Shown here in pieces: positions 34,709 through 41,750 of a DNA stretch of 64,000 nucleotides. Source of the DNA: Mucilaginibacter arboris (lineage in GTDB: Bacteria; Bacteroidota; Bacteroidia; Sphingobacteriales; Sphingobacteriaceae); NCBI RefSeq assembly GCF_009754915.1, contig NZ_WPIK01000004.1, forward strand, positions 265,679 to 329,678. Reading direction: 5' to 3'. The translations under genes were made by a program, and so were the position numbers. The notes under the pieces were generated by a model, which had not been told where the DNA came from, did not search any database, and was given only the letters and a program-made list of their open reading frames with translations. Every line of letters starts with the position of its first letter. Position 1 is the first letter of the stretch.

Positions 34709-35215
34709 GAAGAAAATAACCAAAAGTTGATGTTGCTGAGTGAGTTATAGTTGAAAAAAGAGTGTTAGCGTTTTATGATTAATTCAGCAATTGCAATCAT
34801 TGCTGCTAACTGACCGACCCAAAAAATAAACATCCACTTGATGATTTCAGCTTTATGATTGGCCATTTCTAGTCTAATTTCACCTTTTAATTCAGCAAGG
34901 TCCTGCTTAGTTGCTAACACATCTTTTTTAATTTCAAACTGCTTTTCAACTTTAGTTTCAATGTATTCCGTTAAAGTTTTAGCTTCTTCTTCGCCAACTT
35001 TATCTTTTAATATCCGAAATAACTCTATTTCCGAAACTTGCATAATCAAACTTACAAAAAGTAAACTACAAATACGATTATTGAGCAATCAGCAAAAAGA
35101 AGTTCTTCTTGCCTTTTTGAACCACCAAATATTTTTGGTTGATCAAACTTTTACAGGGTAAAAACAGTATCACGCGTTATTTTTACTTCATTATTAAGCG
35201 TTACGCCTCCGCTTT
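34709..35215. repeat. Tandem unit 2
   Basis: The unit begins with a decayed copy of the SHOCT-gene tail (34709-34750, ending GTTGCTGAGTGAGTTATAG), then small gene B, then a tyrS-tail remnant (35078-35215). On the minus strand this remnant ends KNFFLLIAQ and a stop, close to the KNYFLLIAH of real tyrS, with a stop and a frameshift further in. The 507-bp period equals the distance to unit 3. Confidence 0.82.
34765..35043 (-). CDS. Small coiled-coil protein with C-terminal membrane helix, copy B
   Basis: From ATG 35043 the gene encodes 92 residues: the head SEIELFRILKDKVGEEEAKT, a short coiled coil (DVLATKQDLAELKGEIRLEM) and the membrane helix WMFIFWVGQLAAMIAIAELI. It is a clear paralogue of copies A and C in a tandem array. 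An upstream ATG at 35088 is less likely because TAAGTTTG lies 3 nt before 35043. The overlap of this promoter region with the tyrS-tail remnant shows how the duplicated unit carried the promoter with it. The role is unknown. Confidence 0.75.
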   Translation of the reverse strand: MQVSEIELFRILKDKVGEEEAKTLTEYIETKVEKQFEIKKDVLATKQDLAELKGEIRLEMANHKAEIIKWMFIFWVGQLAAMIAIAELIIKR

Positions 35216-35710
35216 ATTAAAGAATATAATCAGAAAAAATTGTGTTGCTGAACGAGTTATAGTTGAAAAAAGAGCGTTAGCGTTTTATGATTAATTCAGC
35301 GATTGCAATCATTGCTGCTAACTGACCGACCCAAAAAATAAACAACCATTTAATAATTTCTGATTTTTGGTTTGCTATATCAGTTCTTAATTCAGCAATT
35401 AAGAGCTTTAATTCAGTTTTTACTTCAGAAAGATCTTGCTTGGTTGCAAGAACATCTTTTTTTAGATCGAACTGCTTTTCAATCTTAGTTTCCATGTTAT
35501 TCAGTTAAAGGCCTGCTTGTTCTTCGCCAATCTTTTCCTTCAAAATTTGAAATAGCTGAATTTCTGAAACTTGCATAATCAAACTTAAATAAATTTAGGT
35601 TAATGTGCAATTAGCAAAAAATAGTTCTTCTTGCCTTTTTGCACTACCAAATATTTCTGGTTCATCAAATTTTGGCTGGTAAAAACAGCATCGGGTGTTG
35701 TTTTGATTTT
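35216..35710. repeat. Tandem unit 3, ending in the functional tyrS
   Basis: The unit begins with a SHOCT-tail remnant (35216-35262, containing AATATAATCAGAAAAAATTG), followed by the broken gene C and the genuine 3' end of tyrS. The junctions between units fall at the same point of tyrS (near GGVAVNK) and of the SHOCT gene, so a single recombination joint was amplified. Confidence 0.8.
35277..35577 (-). pseudogene. Small coiled-coil protein, copy C, split by a frameshift
   Basis: The ATG at 35577 begins MQVSEIQLFQILKEKIGEE as in A and B. After 26 codons it meets TAA (35499-35497), caused by one extra A relative to copies A and B. The remainder continues from an ATG at 35495 as a 72-codon frame with the coiled coil and the helix WLFIFWVGQLAAMIAIAELI. 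It could still make a short protein from the internal ATG, but the head is lost. A TAAGTTTG box lies 3 nt before the original ATG. Confidence 0.8.
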
Positions 35711-36880
35711 GTTAACTGCTACGCCTCCGCCCTGGATCATTTTTTTAGCTTCTCCTTTGGATGGAAAAACTTTTGACTTTTCGGCTAACAGATCAATTAC
35801 AGCAACACCTTGCTCCAGTTCTGCTTTATTGATATTGAAGTTTGGTACGCCTGCAAATAAAGCTTCTGTTTCTGCATGGTCCAATTCATTCAAAAATTCT
35901 ATTCCAACATTTCCAAACAAAAATTCTGATGATTTGACCGCTTTTTCATATTCAGTTTCGCCGTGAACGCGAATGGTAATATCTTTTGCCAAAGCTTTTT
36001 GTAACACACGCAAATGCGGCGCAGCATCATGCTCTGTTTCTAAAGCTTCAATTTCATGCTGTTTTTGCAAGGTAAAAATGCGGATGTAGCTTTTAGCATC
36101 ATCATCGCCGGCATTTAACCAAAACTGGTAGAATTGGTAAGGCGAGGTTTTTAACGGATCGAGCCAGATATTTCCGCCTTCGGATTTGCCAAACTTGCTG
36201 CCATCAGCTTTCTTAATTAGTTGTGTGGTTAAGGCAAATGCTTCTCCCTGATCTTTTCTGCGGATCAGTTCTGTTCCGGTTACCATGTTTCCCCACTGGT
36301 CAGAACCGCCCATTTGCAACACGCAATTGCGGTTTTTCCACAGGTAATAAAAATCGTAGCCTTGGATCAGCTGGTAAGAAAATTCGGTGAACGACATGCC
36401 GGTTTCACCTTCCAAACGCTTTTTCACCGAATCTTTGGCCATCATATAATTTACGGTGATGTGCTTTCCCGCATCGCGGATAAAATCCAAAAAAGAAAAG
36501 TTTTTAAACCAATCGTAATTATTTACAATCTCTGCTCTATTCTCACCGTTCTTGAAATCGAGAAATTTTTCCAATTGTTTTTGTATCCCATTTAAATTAT
36601 GCTGCAACTTATCGGCAGACAATAAATTACGTTCCTGAGATTTCCCGGAAGGATCGCCAACCATGCCTGTTGCGCCGCCAACCAGCACAAAAGGTTTATG
36701 CCCAGCCTGCTGAAAATGGATCAGGGTCATGATCTGCGCCAAACTGCCTACATGCAGCGAATCTGCCGTTGGGTCAAATCCGATATAACCGGAAACCATT
36801 CCGGTCTGCAGTTTCTCTTCTACTCCGGGCATCGAGTCGTGGAGCATTCCTCTCCAGCGCAATTCTTCAACAAAATTCAT
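35600..36880 (-). CDS. tyrS: Tyrosyl-tRNA synthetase
   Basis: The 426-residue class I synthetase has the HIGH-like HVGS in [14 protein letters not shown] (near residue 40) and the KMSKS-like KFGKS near residue 233. A C-terminal S4-type RNA-binding domain follows ([16 protein letters not shown]). It charges tRNA-Tyr in the cytoplasm. The last 40 or so codons have been copied twice downstream in the tandem duplication but the gene itself is intact. A TATCTTTG box lies 22 nt upstream of the ATG. Confidence 0.97.
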   Translation of the reverse strand: MNFVEELRWRGMLHDSMPGVEEKLQTGMVSGYIGFDPTADSLHVGSLAQIMTLIHFQQAGHKPFVLVGGATGMVGDPSGKSQERNLLSADKLQHNLNGIQKQLEKFLDFKNGENRAEIVNNYDWFKNFSFLDFIRDAGKHITVNYMMAKDSVKKRLEGETGMSFTEFSYQLIQGYDFYYLWKNRNCVLQMGGSDQWGNMVTGTELIRRKDQGEAFALTTQLIKKADGSKFGKSEGGNIWLDPLKTSPYQFYQFWLNAGDDDAKSYIRIFTLQKQHEIEALETEHDAAPHLRVLQKALAKDITIRVHGETEYEKAVKSSEFLFGNVGIEFLNELDHAETEALFAGVPNFNINKAELEQGVAVIDLLAEKSKVFPSKGEAKKMIQGGGVAVNKIKTTPDAVFTSQNLMNQKYLVVQKGKKNYFLLIAH

Positions 36881-36902
36881 AAACGGTTTGTATTAAAGGC
36901 GG

Positions 36903-36910
36903 CAAAGATA
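36903..36910 (-). promoter_or_regulatory. -7 promoter box TATCTTTG of tyrS
   Basis: On the minus strand TATCTTTG is followed after 22 nt by the tyrS ATG. The -33 region is only a weak TTTT. A motif copy (ATGCTTCTTTTA, 36949-36960) lies a further 40 bp upstream. Confidence 0.55.
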
Positions 36911-37010
36911 ACAGAATCATAGAAAAGCAGGTTTTTACAGATTTTGTAATGCTTCTTTTACCAGGTAAATTTCATTATTTCTTCCGTTCGGTTTCGTATA
37001 TTTACATATA

Positions 37011-37685
37011 ATGAACTTTTTATCTCATTTTTATTTTGACCGGAACTGTAACGATGCTTACCAGGTGTTAGGCTCTGTTATGCCCGATTTATTGCGAAAT
37101 GCAGATAAAGAAGCGCTGATAAAACCAGAGCGATTACCGGCACAAACTGATCCTACAATCTGTTCCCTGATACTTGGCTGGAAAAAGCATTTGGAAATTG
37201 ACCGGCATTTTCACTCGTCCGATTTTTTTAAACATCATGCCCATCAACTTAAATTATTGCTTACACCTGCCGTTGCCGGATCAGCAGTAAAACCTTTTTT
37301 CTTAGGCCATATTGCATTGGAACTGATCCTGGATAATTTGCTGCTTACTACCCATACTGTTTTTGCAGATGATTTTTATGACCACTTAAAAAATGCTGAA
37401 GAAGCTAACATTCGTGCTTTTTTAGAATTGAACGGTGTTGATCCGCAGAAATTCCTTTCTTTCTATACTTTGTTTATCAACGAAAAATACCTGTACTCCT
37501 ACATTGAATTAAACAGTGTTGTGTATGCTTTGAAAGGAGTTTGTAAGCGAATCTGGAAAGATCCTTTTACCAAACATCAGGAAGAAGCTGTTAGTGAAGT
37601 TGTTAAATATTATATTAATTTATTAGCGACCGATTTTATGCAGGTTTTTTGGGAAATGGACGATTTACTAATGGAAGCTTCATAA
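37011..37685 (+). CDS. ACP phosphodiesterase-like (AcpH/DUF479) protein
   Basis: The 224-residue protein begins MNFLSHFYF and has GSVMPDLLRN, GWKKHLEIDRHFHSSDFF and GHIALELILDNLLL, matching the AcpH-like family, where His and Asp residues bind a metal. E. coli AcpH removes the phosphopantetheine arm from acyl carrier protein, but many Bacteroidota members are not tested, so the substrate is inferred. It is divergent from tyrS and precedes rpsA by 137 bp with its own promoter. Confidence 0.8.
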   Translation: MNFLSHFYFDRNCNDAYQVLGSVMPDLLRNADKEALIKPERLPAQTDPTICSLILGWKKHLEIDRHFHSSDFFKHHAHQLKLLLTPAVAGSAVKPFFLGHIALELILDNLLLTTHTVFADDFYDHLKNAEEANIRAFLELNGVDPQKFLSFYTLFINEKYLYSYIELNSVVYALKGVCKRIWKDPFTKHQEEAVSEVVKYYINLLATDFMQVFWEMDDLLMEAS

Positions 37686-37752
37686 AAACTTAAAGAATTT
37701 ATCAGTTAAAATTAAAATAACTTCAAAATCAACTAAATAGCAAAAAAAATCT

Positions 37753-37783
37753 TTTGAGGTAGCTATAAATTTTTTTATTTTTG
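37753..37783 (+). promoter_or_regulatory. Promoter of rpsA
   Basis: TTTG (37753-37756), 19 nt, then TATTTTTG (37776-37783). This is a full match to the Bacteroidota TTTG-N19-TAnnTTTG consensus. Transcription would start near 37788, giving a leader of about 35 nt. Confidence 0.8.
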
Positions 37784-37802
37784 CAGTCCAATCTATTTTG
37801 GG

Positions 37803-37810
37803 AAAAGGAG
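37803..37810 (+). promoter_or_regulatory. Shine-Dalgarno-like AAAAGGAG before rpsA
   Basis: AAAAGGAG ends 12 nt before the ATG at 37823. Strong Shine-Dalgarno sites are unusual in Bacteroidota and the spacing is long. It favours this ATG over an upstream in-frame one at 37781, which overlaps the promoter. Confidence 0.5.
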
Positions 37811-37822
37811 ATAAATTATTTA

Positions 37823-39775
37823 ATGGCAAAAAAACAAGAAGCAGAAAAAGAATTACAAGCAAAACAAGCTGAACTTCAGGATGCAGGACACCTGTTAATG
37901 GAGAAAGAAAACATTGAATCTGAAGCAGATTCGAGCTTAATCGAATCCATCAAATCTAACCTGGCACAACCTGCCGGAGATTTTGACTGGGACGCTGACG
38001 AAAAAAAATTCGGTAATTATTCTAACGAAGACCGCGAAAAAATGGAGCATATGTACGATGGTACATTCCATTCGATCACCAAAGGAGAAATTATCAGTGG
38101 TACAGTTGTTACCATCAACAGTAAAGATGTGGTATTGAACATTGGTTTTAAATCTGATGGCTTGGTATCTGTATCTGAATTCCGCGATATGCCTGATTTG
38201 AAAAAAGGCGATCAAGTGGATGTTTATGTTGAATCTCAGGAAGATGCCAACGGACAGTTGGTACTCTCCCGCAAACGTGCAAAAACCCAACGCTCTTGGG
38301 AACGCATTAACGAAGCATTAGAAAAAGATGAAATCATTGAAGGTTATGTAAAAAGCAGGACCAAAGGTGGTTTAATTGTAGATATTATTGGTGTTGAAGC
38401 CTTTTTACCGGGCTCTCAAATTGATATTAAACCTATCCGCGACTACGATATTTACGTAGGCAAAACGATGGAGTTTAAGGTTGTTAAAATCAACCATGAA
38501 TTTAAAAATGTTGTTGTTTCTCATAAGGTATTGATCGAAGATGATTTGGAAAACCAAAAAACCGAGATTGTTGCTAAATTAGAAAAAGGACAAATTTTAG
38601 AAGGAACTGTTAAAAACATTACTGATTTCGGTGTATTTATCGATTTAGGCGGTGTTGACGGTTTACTGCACATTACTGATATTTCATGGGGACGTATTGA
38701 GCATCCGCGCGAAGTATTATCGTTAGATCAAAAAATCAATGTTGTTGTTTTAGATTTTGATGATGAGAAAAAACGTATTGCTTTAGGCTTAAAACAATTA
38801 ACACCTCATCCTTGGCAAAGCCTTTCTCAGGACATTCAGATTGGCTCTAAAGTAAAAGGTAAAATTGTTACCGTTGCTGATTATGGCGCGTTCTTAGAAA
38901 TTATTCCAGGTGTTGAAGGTTTGATACACGTTTCAGAAATGTCATGGTCTCAAAACTTACGCAGCCCTCAGGAATTCCTGAAAGTTGGTGATGAAGTTGA
39001 AGCTCAGGTTTTAACTTTAGACCGCGACGAACGCAAAATGTCATTAGGTATTAAACAATTAACGCCTGATCCTTGGCAACAAGCTGCTACAAAATATCCT
39101 GTTGGCAGCCAGCACAAAGCAGTTGTTAAGAACATGACCAACTTTGGTGTGTTTGTTGAACTGGAAGACGGCATTGACGGTTTAATCCACATTTCTGACC
39201 TTTCATGGTCTAAAAAAGTAAACCATCCAAATGAGTTTACCAAAGTTGGCGAAACTTTAGACGTTGTGGTTTTAGAACTTGACGTTGATAACCGCAAATT
39301 GAGCTTAGGCCACAAACAACTGGAAGAAAACCCTTGGGATACTTTTGAAACCATCTTTAACGTAGATTCTGTACATCAGGGAACTGTTTTAAAAGTAACT
39401 GATAAAGGTTCTATCGTTGCGTTGCCATACGGTGTTGAAGGTTTTGTACCAACAAAACATGCCATCAAAGAAGACGGCCAGCCATTAAAAGCAGAAGAAG
39501 TTGCTGAATTTAAAGTAATTGAGTTTAACAAAGAGAACAAACGTATTGTAATTTCTCACTCACGTATTTGGGAAGATGCCAGAGCAGAAGCCCGTATGGA
39601 AGAATTTGATAAACGCAAAAAAGAAGCAAAAGCTTCGACAGTTGCTGTTAAAAAAGTAAAAGATTCTGTTGAAAAATCAACTCTTGGCGATCTGAGCGTT
39701 TTAGCGCAGTTAAAAGAGCAGATGGAAGGTGCAGAAAACGATGCCCGTAAAGGTGGCAAACCAGAAGACAAATAA
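37823..39775 (+). CDS. rpsA: 30S ribosomal protein S1
   Basis: From ATG 37823 the protein has 650 residues (MAKKQEAEKELQ). After an acidic N-terminal region of about 85 residues come six S1 domains, at roughly 90-160, 175-245, 260-330, 345-420, 430-505 and 515-590. Each has the G-x-V-x3-F/Y-G-x-F/L pattern (for example VKNITDFGVFIDLGG). The tail is charged and lysine-rich. S1 binds mRNA on the 30S subunit and matters most in a group where Shine-Dalgarno pairing is rare. It has its own promoter and terminator. Confidence 0.96.
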   Translation: MAKKQEAEKELQAKQAELQDAGHLLMEKENIESEADSSLIESIKSNLAQPAGDFDWDADEKKFGNYSNEDREKMEHMYDGTFHSITKGEIISGTVVTINSKDVVLNIGFKSDGLVSVSEFRDMPDLKKGDQVDVYVESQEDANGQLVLSRKRAKTQRSWERINEALEKDEIIEGYVKSRTKGGLIVDIIGVEAFLPGSQIDIKPIRDYDIYVGKTMEFKVVKINHEFKNVVVSHKVLIEDDLENQKTEIVAKLEKGQILEGTVKNITDFGVFIDLGGVDGLLHITDISWGRIEHPREVLSLDQKINVVVLDFDDEKKRIALGLKQLTPHPWQSLSQDIQIGSKVKGKIVTVADYGAFLEIIPGVEGLIHVSEMSWSQNLRSPQEFLKVGDEVEAQVLTLDRDERKMSLGIKQLTPDPWQQAATKYPVGSQHKAVVKNMTNFGVFVELEDGIDGLIHISDLSWSKKVNHPNEFTKVGETLDVVVLELDVDNRKLSLGHKQLEENPWDTFETIFNVDSVHQGTVLKVTDKGSIVALPYGVEGFVPTKHAIKEDGQPLKAEEVAEFKVIEFNKENKRIVISHSRIWEDARAEARMEEFDKRKKEAKASTVAVKKVKDSVEKSTLGDLSVLAQLKEQMEGAENDARKGGKPEDK

Positions 39776-39796
39776 TTAAATCTCCTTTTTAATATC

Positions 39797-39828
39797 AAAG
39801 CCTCTCCTTTTCTGGGAGGGGCTTTTTT
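39797..39828 (+). terminator. Rho-independent terminator of rpsA
   Basis: AAAGCCTCTCC (39797-39807) pairs with GGGAGGGGCTTT (39814-39825) around TTTTCT, followed by T residues. Confidence 0.9.
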
Positions 39829-40112
39829 TATGCTGTAACCTTTTGTGCTGTATCGCTTGCTGTCATCCCGATGAAAGAGGGATCTTCATCTAAGCAGTGT
39901 ATAGAAGTGTATGATTTGAAAAAGATTTCTCACTTCTTTCAAAATTACAACATGCTTCTTTTATCGCCTAAAAATCCAAATCGGTCCACAGCCTCTTTTT
40001 AAAGAAGTTTTTTCTAAACTGCAATGCTTCTTTTATCACCTAAAAATCTATGCTATGATAAAATCCGATTTAAAGCCATTAAAAACCCGTTCAGCAATAA
40101 CAAATAAATTCC
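39829..40112. repeat. Intergenic repeats between rpsA and pyrR
   Basis: TGTCATCCCGATGAAAGAGG followed by GATC (about 39863-39886) resembles a common Bacteroidota REP-like sequence. Two extended motif copies follow in the same orientation: ATGCTTCTTTTATCGCC at 39952 and ATGCTTCTTTTATCACC at 40024, each followed by TAAAAATC. No gene is seen in the gap. Confidence 0.75.
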
Positions 40113-40120
40113 TACTTTTG
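40113..40120 (+). promoter_or_regulatory. -7 promoter box TACTTTTG of pyrR-pyrB
   Basis: TACTTTTG lies 17 nt before the pyrR ATG. No clear -33 TTTG is present. The leader is too short for a PyrR-type attenuator upstream of pyrR. Confidence 0.55.
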
Positions 40121-40137
40121 CCCAAATCCACCCGGTA

Positions 40138-40680
40138 ATGCAAAACCTTACACTGCTTGACGGCCCCAAATTCCAGATCACCATTCAACGTCTTTGCAGG
40201 CAGTTAATTGAAAACCATAATGACTTTGCAAACTCTGTAATACTTGGGATCCAGCCGCGGGGGCCTTTTCTAGCCAAACGTATTGCTACTGAATTGAAAA
40301 ATATTTTGCCCGGTGCAGCCATTTTTTCCGGCGATTTGGATATTACTTTTTTCAGGGATGATTTCCGCAGAAGGGAAAGTCCGTTGGTCCCAAACCAAAC
40401 CCGGATTGATTTTATAATCGAAAACAAAAAAGTTATTTTGGTAGATGACGTGTTATGGACTGGCAGAACCATTCGTGCAGCAATGGATGCCATGCTGGCA
40501 TTTGGACGGCCACAAAAAGTAGAACTATTGGTTTTGGTAGATAGAAGATATTCGCGCCATTTACCAATTGAACCTGATTATATTGGCATTCAGGTAGATT
40601 CTGTGGCTTCACAAAAAGTAATTGTAAGCTGGAAAGAAGCAGACGAAGCAGATCAAGTGGTTTTGTTATCAGAAAAATAA
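40138..40680 (+). CDS. pyrR: PyrR-like phosphoribosyltransferase
   Basis: The 180-residue protein has the PRPP-binding motif VILVDDVLWTGRTIRAA near residue 100 and VDRRYSRHLPIEPDYIG near 135, as in PyrR. PyrR is a uracil phosphoribosyltransferase that in Gram-positive bacteria also binds pyr mRNA. In Bacteroidota the RNA-binding role is unproved, and the short leader here gives no sign of it. It is followed after 3 bp by pyrB, the usual partner. Confidence 0.92.
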   Translation: MQNLTLLDGPKFQITIQRLCRQLIENHNDFANSVILGIQPRGPFLAKRIATELKNILPGAAIFSGDLDITFFRDDFRRRESPLVPNQTRIDFIIENKKVILVDDVLWTGRTIRAAMDAMLAFGRPQKVELLVLVDRRYSRHLPIEPDYIGIQVDSVASQKVIVSWKEADEADQVVLLSEK

Positions 40681-40683
40681 ATA

Positions 40684-41616
40684 ATGGCCGATCAGCAAAA
40701 ACTTAGCTCCCGACATCTTTTAGGTATCAAAGACCTCAACCGAAATGATATTGAACTCATTTTTGAAACCGCAGCAAATTTTAAAGCTGTTTTAAACCGG
40801 CCGATAAAAAAAGTGCCTTCCTTGCGCGATGTAACTATTGCAAACATCTTTTTTGAAAACTCTACCCGCACACGTTTATCTTTCGAGCTGGCACAAAAAA
40901 GGCTTTCTGCAGACACTGTTAACTTTGCCGCAGCTTCTTCTTCGGTTAGTAAAGGTGAAACTTTGATTGATACAGTAAACAACATTTTGGCCATGAAAGT
41001 GGATATGGTGGTGATGCGGCATCCATATGCAGGAGCCGGAATATTTCTATCAAGGCATATTAAAGCACAAATTGTAAACGCCGGTGATGGTGCGCACGAA
41101 CATCCAACACAAGCTTTGTTAGATGCTTTTTCTATCCGGGAAAAATATGGTGAAGTGAGCGGCAAAAAAGTAGTGATTGTGGGTGATATCCTGCACTCGC
41201 GTGTAGCCCTTTCTAATATTCTTTGCTTAAAACAGTTAGGCGCAGAAGTGATGGTTTGCGGTCCTACTACTTTAATTCCGAAATTTATTGGTTCGCTTGG
41301 TGTAAAAGTAGAACATAACTTAATTAAAGCCTTAAACTGGTGCGATGTGGCCAACATGCTGCGCATTCAACTGGAACGGCAGGACATTAAGTATTTTCCT
41401 TCCTTACGGGAATACACGATGCTTTACGGGTTGAACAAAAAGATTTTAGATTTTTTAGATAAAGAAATCACCGTCATGCATCCCGGTCCAATTAATCGTG
41501 GCGTTGAAATTACAAGCGATGTGGCCGACAGCAAACAATCTATAATTTTAGATCAGGTAGAAAACGGTGTTGCCGTTCGCATGGCTGTTTTGTATTTGTT
41601 GGCAGGACAGATGTAA
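40684..41616 (+). CDS. pyrB: Aspartate carbamoyltransferase catalytic subunit
   Basis: The 310-residue protein has the carbamoyl-phosphate motif NSTRTRLSFE near residue 60, HEHPTQALLDAF near 138, and MHPGPINRGVEI near 262. It makes carbamoyl aspartate in the second step of pyrimidine synthesis. It is in a two-gene operon with pyrR. No pyrI is next to it. The dihydroorotase-like protein at 20705, which lacks catalytic residues, could be its structural partner, but they are 20 kb apart. Confidence 0.96.
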   Translation: MADQQKLSSRHLLGIKDLNRNDIELIFETAANFKAVLNRPIKKVPSLRDVTIANIFFENSTRTRLSFELAQKRLSADTVNFAAASSSVSKGETLIDTVNNILAMKVDMVVMRHPYAGAGIFLSRHIKAQIVNAGDGAHEHPTQALLDAFSIREKYGEVSGKKVVIVGDILHSRVALSNILCLKQLGAEVMVCGPTTLIPKFIGSLGVKVEHNLIKALNWCDVANMLRIQLERQDIKYFPSLREYTMLYGLNKKILDFLDKEITVMHPGPINRGVEITSDVADSKQSIILDQVENGVAVRMAVLYLLAGQM

Positions 41617-41750
41617 TAATCGCTGTTTTTAAAATTACTAATAACAGTAAACTTTCCTTTACGTTAAAGGTCATAACAATTTACCGATAAAATATTTATG
41701 CTTTATTAACCATAAGGTTTTAATTTAGCGCCCTTGTTACAAAGCACCCT

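Noticed and set aside
36314..36595. Open frames on the plus strand opposite tyrS
   Set aside because: tyrS is unmistakable on the other strand and the opposite frames have no family features.
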